Positions 21,453-33,528 of a stretch of DNA of 64,000 nucleotides are shown in pieces; positions within the stretch are counted from its first letter, which is position 1, and the number at the start of each line of letters is the position of its first letter. The DNA is taken from contig KQ965742.1 in the NCBI GenBank assembly GCA_001574975.1, forward strand, positions 129,696 to 193,695, read 5' to 3'. This DNA comes from Gonapodya prolifera JEL478 (Eukaryota > Monoblepharomycota > Monoblepharidomycetes > Monoblepharidales > Gonapodyaceae). The notes under the pieces are model-generated. The model was given only the letters and a program-made list of their open reading frames with translations. It was not told the DNA's origin and made no database searches. A program made the translations under genes and the position numbers.

Positions 21453-23897
21453 ATGTCACGATGGCCGTTCTCAAAACCAACTCCTATGCATCTTACACGT
21501 CCCCCCGCACCAAGGTATCCGTTCACAACGCCGCGAGAAGATAGGATCGGCGAGGAAACACTTTCACACTACAACATTCAAGGCGTAATTGGTAGGTCAA
21601 TCACCCCAGAGGGGCGATGGCGGGGGGGCTGCCGACACTGAGACAGTACCGTCGTGCGCTCGGTGATGGCTGGCTGTCGCAAAAAAGGACAACGGAAGGC
21701 GGAGGCGTGCTCCACCTGACTCACCCCTCACTGAATACTCGAGGGCTGGGTACGGCGAAGCTTTTTTCCCCGCTTCAATACTGCATCGCCTTATTGGAGT
21801 GTCAGGTCCCTGTCTTTAACGTATTTGGCACCCGATTTCCAGCTACCACTCCTCACTCCACCGTTTCACGGGCCGTCCACTTGCGGACGTCAACACCCGT
21901 CGCAATAAAAGCGATCTCGAAGCAGTCTCTGGCGTCAAAGGACTTTTGGTGGAGCAAGAAGGCGAACAAATGGCTATATAAAGAGGAGGCTGTTTTTCGG
22001 ATATTGGGAGTCGGGGAGGAGTGGGATGAGGTGAAAGGTATGTACGTGGCTCATCATTATCTTCATCGCTTTGCCTGCGAACTACTTCGGGCTACCCCCA
22101 GGCTGGAACCCTCCAGCATACCCGCTACCCAGCCGGTCCTCCATCTCCACCATCTCCACCTACGGCCGACGCGCGCCCCGTCGGCACCCCCACCTGCCAC
22201 CTTTTCTCACCTCCATCTCCACGACTCGGCACATCCACCTCATTTTTGCGCTGGCCAGCACGGACCTGTTTGATGTGGTCGACGGGAACGGACTGTCTGA
22301 CAGAGCGGAAGGGTCAGCGGAGCAGGTTGGCGTGCGGGAGGAATGTGCGGCGGAAGTCGTCGCCAGGCTGTGTAGCGTGGTGTCGTGGTGTTGGAAGAGA
22401 GGCGTTGTCCATCGAGGTGCGTGTACTCCCTGCTTTGTGCTGACTGTCATGAAATTTATACCTACTCCCACCCGTTTGCAATGGTGCTGGAACTCTTCGT
22501 CACGGATTTTCCCTTGCAGACATAAAGCTGGAAAACATCCTCTTCCTCGCTCCTGTCCCCGGCCCGTCGTATCCTTCTCCCTTGGCCTCCACTTTCCTCC
22601 GCTCCCTGTTCCTCTCCGATTTCGGGCTGGCATCCCTCATCCCTGCCCCTGCCCCACCCTCCAAGAAACCTTCTGGGGCCGAGCTCTCCCATACCACTCT
22701 GTCATTCATCACTCCGTTCGTACCCTCGTCGTCTCCGTTTCCCTACGACACACCACCTCCCAGCCCGACATCATCCGAGGACTCTTCAGACCAACCGCTA
22801 CTCCGCGGGGCTGTGGGATCCCCACACTTTGCGGCGCCTGAAGTGTGCTCCGAGTCGGGGTACAGCAAGATGGTGGACTCTTGGAGCATTGGGGTGGTGG
22901 CGTACTTGTGTGTCGGTGGAGGGTACGCTTGGCCGTATGGGGACCTTCCGAAAGACCGGCTTGTACCCGACGAGGAAAGGCTGGCACAGGGCGTCGAGTG
23001 AGTTTCCACCCAACCTACTTCCCAACCCCTGCACTCCTTCCTCACCCATTTCTCGCATGCAGCTTTTCCCACGCCTCCTTTGCCAACGCTTCACCTTCAT
23101 TCCACCGCTTCGTCACTTCCATGCTCCACCCTGACCCTACGCTCCGCCCGACGCCCAAAGCCGCTCTGGACCACGAATGGATTCGCGCGCATGTTCCCGA
23201 AGACGTTCGGTGGGAGCTCGTGGGATGGGCGGAGGGCAGAGATCCCGAGGACGTTGATGTGGAGGGCGAGGGAGAGGCTGGGAGTGTGAGGGGGAGCTGG
23301 GAGGAGAATCCGGTGCGTGGAAGCTGGGATGAGAGCGGAGTTAGGAGGCGGGGGAGAGGAGATGGGGAGGGAGTTAGTGGGGGTAAGTGGTCTGGGATGC
23401 TGTTGCTATGTCGCACGTGCCAGGGACTGATCTTTCGGTTCCAAGAATACACCCGTGCAGCTGTCAAGGGACGCTTGGGTCCCACCCGCCACCCGGCAGT
23501 CCGCCGTGCGGGTATCGCGCTCCTCTTTGTGGGCATCCTCGTCGAGTTGCTCGTCATACTTGTGGAGGCATTGAATTTAGGCAACGGCGCAGATGGGACC
23601 GGGATGAACGCAGTTTGGAAGGTCGTGAGGGACGGCCGCGTAGTTTTAATGTCGGTGGGACTGGTGAGTCGAACTGTTTCGGTCTACGCCCTCCTTCCTC
23701 ACTTGACATGCACCTTGCTTTGACAGGCGGCACTTACTCTGGGGGCGGTTTCGGTGGTGCTGTCTCATCGGACCTCGCGGCGGATCATCTCTGTTGTCGT
23801 AAATGGCAGAGGAGTCAAACATAGGGAGCCCAGGTCTTCTGAGGCGGGGGAACCACTTTTGGGAAGGTTGGACGGGGAGGGGTACGGTGGTTTTTGA
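21453..23897 (+). CDS. Protein kinase with C-terminal membrane segments
   Basis: The start is MSRWPFSKPTPM at 21453. The spliced kinase domain contains the HSTVSRAVHL loop region, VAIKAI (catalytic Lys), YKEEAVFRILG (helix C Glu), HIHLIFALASTDLFD, GVVHR|DIKLENILFL (HRD split by an intron), LSDFGLASLI and GSPHFAAPEV, then KMVDSWSIGVVAYLC and RPTPKAALDHEWI. It is therefore probably active, though the glycine-rich loop is degenerate. A long Pro/Ser insertion follows the DFG motif (about 22640-22800). After the domain come a charged linker and two hydrophobic stretches: ALLFVGILVELLVILVEAL (about 23520-23575), and MSVGL joined by splicing to AALTLGAVSVVL (to about 23785). The stop is at 23897. 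This layout suggests a tail-anchored CaMK-like kinase; the target is unknown. Confidence 0.8.
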
Positions 23898-24356
23898 GAT
23901 GCGACACAATGGGGCGAGAGGTCGTGAACCGCTGTTGCACAGTGAACAACCTGGCATGTTTGCAATTTACAATATTAATGATACGCATGATATTACATGA
24001 TTAGGCAAATCAAATCCACCTAGTTCCCTTTTCTTCCTCCAGCACAATACCCTGAAACTCCGCCGTGCTGCCTCGCCCCTCTCACATCCACGAATCGTTG
24101 ATTCATTTCACTTGTGAAAAATTCTCTGGGAACTCAGCTGCATGGAACATTGAGTTTCGGAGACGAAACGCAAGAACGAGAACCCTACCGAAAACGAGCA
24201 AATGTTTTTTAGAAATATTTCTTTTTGCTCTTTCACCTGAGATCTTCAAGGGAAGCTTTGGACAGAACAATGACTCGGTGCGGAGTGGCGGGCGGGCCCA
24301 AATCGGTTCCAAATCCTCACTCCCCTCACACGACTGCCCCACTCAAGTTGGGTCTG

Positions 24357-27054
24357 ATGGGCAACCAGCTCTCGGGGGTTTCCTCGACGAAGCACACGAC
24401 GTCCGACGCCGATGAAAGGCTTGCTTACGCAGCGAGCTGTATGCAGGGATGGCGACCGTACAGTGAGTGCGGGGTGCACCCATCCCACCGAAACCGTGCG
24501 ATCGTGACCCGGCCTTGGCGATTTCTCACCACGTCCATATGCGTCGCCTCACCGCGGTCTATACCTGTCTTGATATCGTCCGCGATGGTCGCTTATCCTC
24601 AATGATCCCTCACATGACACCTCCCCTCTCGCGATTCTCCCATCCCAATCGACTGAGCAGTGGAGGATTTCCACACTGCCGTCCTTCGGATGCCGAACGT
24701 TGCGTTTCCACAGCACTGCCCACATCCTTACGTTTGCACGTTCTCAGGGATTCCTGACGATGCCTTGGACTCCTTCCGCGACTTTATGACATCCAACGAA
24801 AACGGCCCGCACTCCAACACACTGTCACTAACACAATCGAATGGCTCAGACGGTGTTGCGTTCAGAAAAACTTCGTCGGGACACTCCATGATTACCATCA
24901 ATTCGCTGCTGTCCGTGGAGACATCAGAATCACTTGCGCTGGGAGCAAATGGCCTGGATCAACGTTTTCCAGCCGCGGAAAACTCGCCGCTCTCTGCCAA
25001 GTCTCCGGTGGCGGACTCGAGTGCGGCAAGGGACGACGGTGTGGACATGACGGTGAACCCAACGCGGACATCCGAATCAGCAAGGACTTCTGCTTCCACC
25101 CCCTTCCCCATCCCGAAGAAGCACAAGTCAAGATTACATCCTAGTGAGTTAGCGTGGTGTCTTCGTGCATGAACTGGAAGCCATTGGAGGGCAAAAATGA
25201 TTTTGGTACCGCCTTCATGGTCTTCATACTAAATTTGCCATGTTGACCTCTTATTTTTCTTCCCTTCACAGCGCCATACATCTTCACCGCCCCCCTCTTC
25301 CCGTCCAACGAACACCACTCCTTCTTCGTTGTCTCTGATGGTCACCGTGGAAATCGAGTCTCACATTACCTCTCCCGGCGAATACACTGGCGCGTAGCGA
25401 GCATGGACGAGTTCGAACGGAAGGAGTACGGCGAAGCGCTGCGGCTTGGGTTCATGGCAGTTGAGCAGGAACTGTTCAAAGGTGTGTAAGATTTCTGGAA
25501 TGGATGTGGGATGGTGTATGCAGGAGCTGCCGTGAATCACGTGGCTTCTTGGAGGGCACAACAATCTCCTGAGGAAGAAGCACGGCCCCTTGCAAGAAAA
25601 GAAGCAATGACAGTCTCTTTATGAATGAGAACTGACACATTCTCTGGCACCACCTCATCCAGCTTATGCAACCGTTTTGCGTGGCAAAGAACCTGCCGGA
25701 TCTACATGTTGCTGTGCCCTCGTTACAGACGACAAGGAACTTTTCGTTGCGAACGTGGGCGATTCACGAGCAGTTTTGTCGTGTGGGGGCGTCACCGTCC
25801 CCATGAGTTTCGATCACAAGCCAGGATTGCCTGGTGCGTTGTTGCTCAGGTTTCGTTGGAACCTGAGCCTTCATGCTCATAAACATTTTTGTGCGTCGGA
25901 TTACAGAGGAACGACAACGTATTAGTCGCGCGGGCTCCAGCGTGATTGAAGGGCGAGTGCAAGGTTTGATTAAGCTTCTTTGAATCAGCTTTTCTGAGCT
26001 CAAGCCCATCTCTGCGATCATCCAACTCAGGCCGACTTGCAACAGCTCGAGCTTTTGGCGACTTTGATTTCAAGCGCAATCGTAATCTTCCCTTGGAAGA
26101 ACAAGCCGTCACTGCGAAGCCCGAGGTCCTGAGGAAACAGTTGAAGGACGACGACGAGTTCATCGTGATCGCAAGCGATGGTACGAGACTTTGACGACCA
26201 TTTCCAGCTTTCACAGAATTTAATCACGTCTTGCAGGCGTTTGGGATGTCCTCACGAACGACTCGGTCGTTACCTTTGTTCGATCCCGTATCGCTGCGGG
26301 AATTCCCCTTCCACAAATTTCGGAAGAAATGTTGGATTACTGTCTCGCGGCACGGCCATCTAGAGCAGATGTTGCGTGAGTGAAAGTCGCTTTTCGAAAT
26401 CGAGGACACCTTTGATGGTAAAACTGCTTCAAACTTCGTTCCCTGATGCGATTGTGGCGGAAACGAAATCTACGTTTCGTATCCAGTGTTTCGGGCATTG
26501 GTGGTACTGACAACATGACTTGCATCATGGTAGCATTCTTGTTCGGCCGGACATGGGAGGAGTATGTAGACCAAATCCGCGCGCGATATGGCCAAGTCGA
26601 CTCGGAACCTGTCATCGAAATCGACCCATCCACCGGTCTTCCTGTATCCAACTCCCCACCCCTGAAAACTATGCGACCAGAGGATTTTGTGGCCATTAAC
26701 CCACGTCGAAAAACCGACCGTATCGAGCGCGCATCAACGTCTGGTAATCCTTTCTGTTGTTATGCTGAGGAGGACGAGGAAGATCAGGACTCCCTGGAAC
26801 CACCCCCTGCGCTACCAGCAGGTGTGATGCATGAAGATGATGGCGAGATCTCGGAGAAAGCTGCCATGGACAAGACCCCTGTTGCCAATGGCAATGGTAA
26901 TGGGTACCATTCCGAATTTGAGCCCGTGGAGATGTTTGTTCCACCGGCTGCAGATTCTACTGAGAAGCTAGAGCCCGAGGTTGTATCTGGGAAACCCGTT
27001 GCCGTCGGACCACCCTTGTCAATGTCTTCACCTACTGCTACCGTTTCCGCGTGA
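24357..27054 (+). CDS. PP2C-type Ser/Thr protein phosphatase
   Basis: The start MGNQLSGVSSTKHTTSD (24357) is a plausible N-myristoylation signal. Motifs in order across exons are GWRPY|MEDFHTAV (intron inside), FFVVSDGHRGNRVS, GSTCCCALV, VANVGDSRAVL, SFDHKPG, ATARAFGDFDFK, FIVIASDGVWDVLTNDSV and GTDNMTCIMVAF. These are the PPM/PP2C motifs including the metal-binding Asp residues. Two oddities stand out: a low-complexity insertion of about 130 residues between MEDFHTAV and SDGH, and DGHRG in place of the usual DGHGG. The C-terminal tail after 26700 is Pro/Glu-rich and ends at 27054. These enzymes reverse Ser/Thr phosphorylation using Mn or Mg. The gene lies about 460 bp downstream of the kinase on the same strand. 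Confidence 0.92.
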
Positions 27055-27316
27055 AATGGGGACAATTTTGATTGTGGACGTGTTGAGAACCTGTCCGATG
27101 CAATTCGTGCACACGAACGTACATACAACGGGACCGAATGATGAACAGAGGACTTGCTTCGCTGGGTTTGGAATGGAATTGTGGTCTTTTCAACCATCTT
27201 TTTCGTTGGTGCGGTGTCGAATTACCAATCAATGTCTTGGTGCTAATTGTATGTCACAGAGTCCACTGTCACTGTCACTGGTACAGTTGATATAGTAATG
27301 TTAGAATAGAATGGCA

Positions 27317-28359
27317 TTAACCCCTATTCCTCCTTGCGATGCTTTGGACTCCTTCTGTTCGCTTCATGATTCTCATTATCCTATCAGATCCGAATTTACG
27401 CTCAAGTTCTTTCACAATTCCACTCTTGGAGATGTCCTCGAGCGCATCGGCACTCTCCTTGAGCGCAGTGACCGCATCCAGTATCTTGCCCACGTCAGTC
27501 CAACCCCGCCATGCTCTTTCCACCGAGGCACCAAGCTCGCGCGCGCATTCGTCCTCCTCCACGAGCGGCGGTCGGTGCGCGAGAGCTCTGCGTGCAGGGG
27601 GTGCGAGGTGACGGGTATACAGTGTGACGAAAGTATCGAGGGAGCGAGTGAGAGAGGTGCTGGCAGAAGTGAGCTTGCGAGAAGCTGCCAATGAATTATG
27701 TGGGCGCGGGGGTATTGGTCGTGGCATGAGATACAGGGGTATTTCAACATTTTGGGAAGAGGCGGGTGATGGCTGTGCCAGTTGTGAGAGAGCTGCAGCG
27801 GGGAGCTGCGCGAAAAATGGTTCAACGGGGTGGTAGGTAAGCCTCGATTGAATACAAGAGCACGAACCTTGCTTCTCGTTTCCATCAGCTGCGATTGTTT
27901 GGTATCACAAATCCTTTGCCTCTCCGACAGATCCGACTTTAGCTCCTGGATACGCTCCTCCAATCCGAGGTTTGCACGCGAAAGCTGCCCAGACCCGTCC
28001 ATCGCACGAGCCCTCTTGCGCTCAACCTCCACCCTGATTCCGCCTTGTAGGAGGTCAACAGTCTCGCATAGCACACCGTCAAGCACCGTCCGGGTTGTGA
28101 GATCCCGCAGCATCGGACCGTCGTCACGGTTCGGTCGGGTCCGGTCGGAGAGTGTCGAGATGAGGTTTAAAAGACGATTGAGGGTCGACCGAAACAACCG
28201 CGCGGACGAGATATATGGTGGGAGTGAGGAAGCGTGCAAGGACTGGGATGAATCAAAACGGGGGGCGGGTCGAGAGAGACCGAGGAGTGCGAGGGCGTTG
28301 GCGAGCGCTGGGACGTTCAAGTGGAATCGCGAGTGAGGTGAGCAAATGTTAATACGCAT
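27317..28359 (-). CDS. Coiled-coil protein, possibly ADIP/Msd1-like
   Basis: ATG 28359 gives MRINICSPHSRFHLNVPALA followed by ANALALLGLSRP. A helical region with LNRLLNLISTLSDR follows, then a predicted coiled coil (GLEERIQELKSDLSERQRI, about 27960-27900), an intron after METRSK, and a C-terminal exon ending VQSIARRNRG at 27317. The order of a short N-terminal GL helix followed by coiled coil recalls ADIP/SSX2IP and fission yeast Msd1 spindle-pole proteins. The likeness is weak and I treat it as a guess. It could also be the 3' part of the gene listed next, if an unseen exon joins them. Confidence 0.55.
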
Positions 28360-28520
28360 TGGGGGCGTTCCCACAGCGCAACCGCGTGGCACGAACCATT
28401 TCCGCGTGCGACGAGCCTAGTATGGGCGTCGTCTCCACCAACGGAGGTCATGGATTGTGGAGCTATCGGGCGGGCCGAAAGCACAGAGACAAGCCTGCGG
28501 AGGGATATTGAGAATTCAGA

Positions 28521-29764
28521 TTACGATTGTGATTCAACGTCTACGCACCGGTCTGTCGCCCATTCCAGCAGTTCACATCGCAGGGATGGAACTTCGATAA
28601 GTCTGGGGTCACGCCGCATGGCTGGAGGCAAGGGAGCATTTAAGGTGTGAAGGAGGTGTGCGAGAGATGGGAGGACGAGTGCTTCGGAAGGGAACTGTTG
28701 GTATCGTTCAGAGGGTTGAGTTGTAGACGGTCTTTCGACTTTGGAGGGAGGTTGAATGGAAGGTGGAGGAGTTGTAGGAGGCGGCCGTATGGAGGAGGGT
28801 GGGTTTGGTACAGGTGAGCGAGAAATGATCATCTGAAGTCGAAATTTGTTTGAGATATACAAATGGCGATGTTGAAGGGTGAATGAGAACTAACCTTTGG
28901 GGCGGCTGGTTCCGTAGACTTATGCGAGTCTCCAACTCTGCGATGAACGTCGACATCGGGTGGACTCGTTCCTGGACCATTTCGCTCTCGTCGCTGCGCG
29001 TTGAGACGTGAGGGCGCTTGAGAGATTGCTGTAGTTGGACGCCGGGCGACAGATTGAGGCTCCATAGCATGGGTAGGTCGTCTGACAGTGGAGGGTGGGG
29101 GTTGTGCGGCCAATCCCTCCGGTCTCCGAAGTCTCTCCTTCGCCAACGGTTGGGAAGCGGTGTGTGGGGGACGATGTTGCCCCTTCCCATCATCCGTCTT
29201 CACAGTCCGTGGCAAAAGGCCTGCACTAGAGTCTGCACGTAGTGTGGTGGTGCCCACTTCTCGCGGTTTTGCCTTCACAGCAGTGTTGAGTGTCGCCGGA
29301 GACCATGAAGTCTCCCTCAAAGGTGCGACTGCAGTTCTGTTTGTCCGGATCCGATCCACGGCGGAGGGGACAGATTTTGTGAGGGTGGGCGATGTGCGCA
29401 GCTGCTTAATGAGTGTAGCTGTGCGTAGAGACTTATCGGTGGCTTGAGGAGAGCGGTGGGGGGCGGCAGACCGTGGTGGAGCGTTTTCCCGGACAGACTC
29501 GTCCCCCGCCAGAGAAATCGCAGGATTTGCTTTTGTCCGCTGATGCAAAGTGCTGGGTAGCGGCCGCTTCTCCGTGTTCGCCGCCCCTCCTGCCGCCACG
29601 CCATCCCTCCGATTCCGGACACCAACGATTGCGCGCCCAGTCCCCCCAGCCGCCGAGTTTTCGATTGCAGACGAGCGAACGGTCACGCCCGCCGATCGGG
29701 GTGGATTTCGGTGCATGTTTGGGTGTTGACTTTGGCCGACGTTGGATGCTCCATGCCCTTGCAC
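28521..29764 (-). CDS. Disordered Ser/Pro/Arg-rich hypothetical protein
   Basis: A long open frame from 29764 (MQGHGASNVGQSQHPNMHRN) to about 28895 has low-complexity, basic composition. It ends at a GTTAGT donor and joins a second exon at about 28831 (MIISRSPVPNPPSSIRPPP). That exon carries a helical stretch LPSLAHLLHTLNAPLP and SLRCELLEWATDR before a stop at 28521 or one more splice. No domain is recognised. The start is about 95 bp from the divergent start of the four-span membrane protein, so the two may share a promoter. It may instead be the 5' half of the coiled-coil gene downstream. Confidence 0.5.
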
Positions 29765-29857
29765 ATTTCATTCGGCTCATCTTCAGGACTCATCAATTAC
29801 GCGACATTCCCCATCACAACTCAATCTCCGCATCTCATCACTCGAAAACCGCGCGCA

Positions 29858-30712
29858 ATGCCACGCTACATCGACCTCTCCACCTTGGCAACTCTGTTCG
29901 CCGTCTCCTCGTGCATCACGCTGGGACTCACTTCCATCGGGGGAGGTGTCGCGGTCGTGCCATTCAAATCCCTACCGTGGATTCAAGCGCACACGTTTAC
30001 GATGGGACTCTTTGGTGCCTGCCCATCGCAACCCGGATACGCCACGCTCTGGACTTACAACCCAAACTGGGCTGATGTCCAGTCCAAGTGCGTCACGATC
30101 TTCGATCACGCGCAGCTCAACGTGGACGGAGAAGCCACTGATACGAGTACGTCCTCACATTTTCGATATGAAAAGTATCCGGGCGCTCAGCTTCCGACGT
30201 TTCTGACAAACTTTCATGCATCGCGTTCTCCATGACGCGTGCCATCCATCTCACCCCAACTTCTAGTAACCTTCCCATTCCGCATTTCCCTGCTTGGCAC
30301 ACACGAGCTTGCACTGGTTCTTTGCATTCTCGCGCTCATTTTGGGATCTGCTGGTCGACCTCGAACCGCCGAGTTCTTTGCATACATCGCATTCATCTCA
30401 AATGCTGTTGGATTCGCATTGGCAGTTTGGCAAGTGAGTACATTCTACGTATTATTCACCAAACTCCTGTCGATAATGCTCCCTACATCTCATATTTTCC
30501 GCCAGTTCAACATGCTTATCACCTCATACAACAACGACGGTCGTGGATACACGGCAAACTTCGGCGCTGGAATGTACCTCTCAGCCGCGTCGCTGCTTCT
30601 CGAGTTCCTCGTCGCAGACCTCTATGCTGTCCACGCCCGTCGCCTTCGAGCAAAGAGCCCTAGTGAGGAGTTCCTTCTTCCACGAGGAGGAGTGGAATAC
30701 GGATTCGCGTAA
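29858..30712 (+). CDS. Four-span membrane protein, SUR7/PalI or claudin-like
   Basis: Three exons encode about 225 residues. The first has a hydrophobic segment (LATLFAVSSCITLGLTSI), then a loop with GLFGACPSQPG and two further cysteine- and tryptophan-containing stretches. Exon 2 carries two membrane segments (ELALVLCILALILGSAG and FFAYIAFISNAVGFALAVWQ). Exon 3 carries a fourth (MYLSAASLLLEFLVADLY) and a short basic tail ending YGFA. The layout (TM, extracellular loop with GxxGxC, then three TMs, short cytosolic tail) is that of SUR7/PalI and claudin-like proteins, which sit in plasma membrane domains and help sense pH or cell-wall state. ATG 29858 (MPRYIDLSTL) is the best start. Confidence 0.75.
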
Positions 30713-30844
30713 TACACTTGTCCCAAGATGTGCTATCTATTTGTACTAAATTTTTTGCAATGACCCGCATGGGCAGAGTAGACGCATTTAGCAGTGTTTT
30801 GAACAACAAATTTACATACATGATTTACACAACACGCCAACATC

Positions 30845-33358
30845 TCACTCCTTCAAATTCTTGACAACCCTTAACCGCCCCCTTGCACTGGCCTCATACA
30901 CGCCGTCCACCGCGTCGGCGCCCCCGCGTCCGGCGTCGTTGTGCCTTCCAAACCCACGACCATTGACGTCCCAGCCTCCACTGCCATCAGACCCGTTCGC
31001 GACGGACGTTGCGCGGCTTCCGTGCTTGAGAAAGACAAGTTCGCGCGCCCAATCGCACTTGTACCCGAGCTGGAGCTTGCCGTCAGCGTCATTCCGGCAC
31101 ACGTTCTCAGTCGCCTCGATGAGCCTGATGATGGCTTCGGCAAGGAGCACGTTGTGGACCAAAAGATTTTGGTCATACTGGTTGACCCATGCGAGGTCCT
31201 CTGCGTGCCCTCCGGTTGTCCATTTCTGAAGCATTCCTTCTATGATCGACGCCACCAGGTTCACTTGGTTCTTGTCCAAGGGGCCGGCTCCATATATCTT
31301 AACAAATAACGTCGTCATGCCTTGTCTCAATATGCGAAAATTGTGGTTCATCACTCACCCAAGTTAATCTCGAGTTTTTTCGTTGTTTGTACAGGTCCAT
31401 ACGGCGGCTCTGAACCTTGCCTAAAACAACATCCAACAAGTCTTCCTCAAAAGAACGAACCTTGTCCTCCAGTTCAGGGTCCTGAAAGTTCTCATCCACA
31501 AAGTCCTGATCTTTAAGTTCGGGCGGAAGTTCGTCCGTGAGCTATACCACGCATTTCTATGAAGAAGTGTGACTTTGGGGGCAAAAACACTAACTCGCAC
31601 CTTGCATTCCCTAAACCCTGCTTCCCACTTGCAAAAGAACTTTTTCCTGTCCAGCTTTCGTTGGGTTCCATTCCAGTACACAACTGTATACTTTTCCCCC
31701 TTCGCATGATACTCCGTTACCCTCGCGGGGTGGTATGCGCGGTCTTCAATAGCATATGCCAGGCACGGTTGGTTAGGAAGGTTGAGGCTACATTCAAGCC
31801 CAAGTCCATGAAGCAGGGTGACGCATGCCCAGAAATCACCTCCCAGGAGGAGTAAAGCCCACCTTGCATCCCAGTTCATAAAGTCATCCTCGGAAGCCCT
31901 GTCGTCATCTGAATCGTCTTCCGACAGCTCTTTCTCTCGAGTAACCTTCGGGGTGGTTGTCTTGCTCTTCTTCTTGCGCGCCGCTCCCGCTATGATCAAC
32001 ATTAAAACAACCGCGAATAACATAAGTGCGAAGGTCATTTACTCACAAGTACCACCAAACTTTGAAGGTGAACTTAAGTGTTCCTCCGGAGTGGGAAACG
32101 GATCGTCATCGTCTGAAAATGTCTCGAGACTGTCGATGTTCCGAGATGGGATGCCACTCTTTCCCGTCTCATCACTCGTCGTGGCTCGAGCCCGATCCGC
32201 CACTCGTGAATGCACTATTGTGCCCTCCTTATCTGTGCCTTTTGTCGTCTGACGATCTCGCTTTGGCTGAATGACTTCTGGAGCATCTGTCCCTCCGTCC
32301 GAGTCGCTGAAGGTTTCTTGTCCAGGTTGGATGCGGACTTCCCGTGGTGGCGAAGATGGGGCGTCAGCGGTCTCATACCCAATTAATTGTCCTGTATACG
32401 TTATTGCCTTTGTTAAGACGCCGCCGCCACCCGCGAACGCTTCCACTTTGATGCTGGTGTTAGTGATCCGCCCCTTCACTTTAATTTTTACGTCAGAGTG
32501 GTGCGTGCTAACTCGATCCACACTGGTTGTCTTTGTCGAGGAGGATTTGGCAGAAGAAACGGCGGGAGGAGCTGGAGGAGGCGCACTCGACTTGGACTCC
32601 TTCCGAACCGAAGCGGTTGCGTTGGGTGGGGCACTGCTACGCGCTGGATTGCTTGTAGCTGTGCTGGATTTGTTTTGGTGGGTTGACTTGTCCGGACGTG
32701 GTTTGGTGGCCGGTTCGCGACGACTGGAAGGTTTACGTGGGACCTGCTTTGGTTGCTGCCTGTGTGGCTCCGTGGCAGTGTCGTCTTCCGAGTCACCGGC
32801 TGTGAGGGCTAGCTCCAAGGCAGCTTCAAAACTACTGCTTACGCCCGACGAGACGCCTTGGGCTACCATTGCATCATAGTCCACATCGAATCCCACAAGC
32901 CCATGGCGAAGACCGAAGTTGGGCACGTTAAGAATGCTGTAATATCATTTTACAGTTTAATTGACACGGGAGAGGCAGAGAGATGGTAACTCACGGGGGA
33001 TCTGTTTGGCCCAGTCGCTTCACTTTCCAACCGTTGGTGCGATCTTCGTTTAGAGATCCTTTCTGTAGCACAACTCCGGGCCACCATGGGTACTACCGTG
33101 AGATGGTACCCGCAATATGTAGTGAGACGGGTTGGAAAATGAATTGTGGATGTTCCTCACCGGGTCCGATTTCACCCAAACCAACGATCCTCGGTGCTGG
33201 CCAGTGATTCTGGCCGCTCCGTTCCTCAAATCAGATCGAGATGCACCGGAAGCAAACTTTCGCTTCTTCGACGACTCGGGATCCCCATGTCTGGAAGAGT
33301 TGGACCGATCACTGTCGTGACCATCGGCGATGGAAGGACCTCGTTTTTTCCCCGACAT
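30845..33358 (-). CDS. PWWP-domain chromatin protein with Tudor-like module
   Basis: The start is MSGKKRGPSIADGHDSDRS (33358). Exon 1 ends in GSLVWVKSDP. The next exon begins YPWWPGVVLQKGS, giving an almost perfect PWWP domain, and continues with NGWKVKRLGQ and NFGLRHGLVGFD. A long basic, Ser/Thr-rich linker (about 32780-32060) is followed by a KKKSK stretch. Then comes a Tudor- or chromo-like barrel AYHPARVTEYHAKGEKYTVV with YWNGTQRKLDRKKF (about 31730-31620), and a C-terminal helical part IYGAGPLDKNQVNLVASII to the stop at 30845. PWWP domains bind methylated H3K36 nucleosomes and DNA, so a role in chromatin is likely. Some exon joints around 31850-31730 are unresolved. The C-terminal helices could be a protein-binding domain as in LEDGF, but I cannot show that. 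Confidence 0.75.
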
Positions 33359-33528
33359 CCGGCTCCGTATGATTCCACCTGTTAATTTCCAGCGATAGAG
33401 GATGGGAGAGTAACGGGCAGGCGACTGTGGATCTCAAATCAAGTCTTAGTAGTTCTTGAAAATGGTCTTCGCAAATCTCTCAGAATTCTGTGCAATCCTC
33501 TGAAGTAAAGCAGCATTTACATTGGTTT

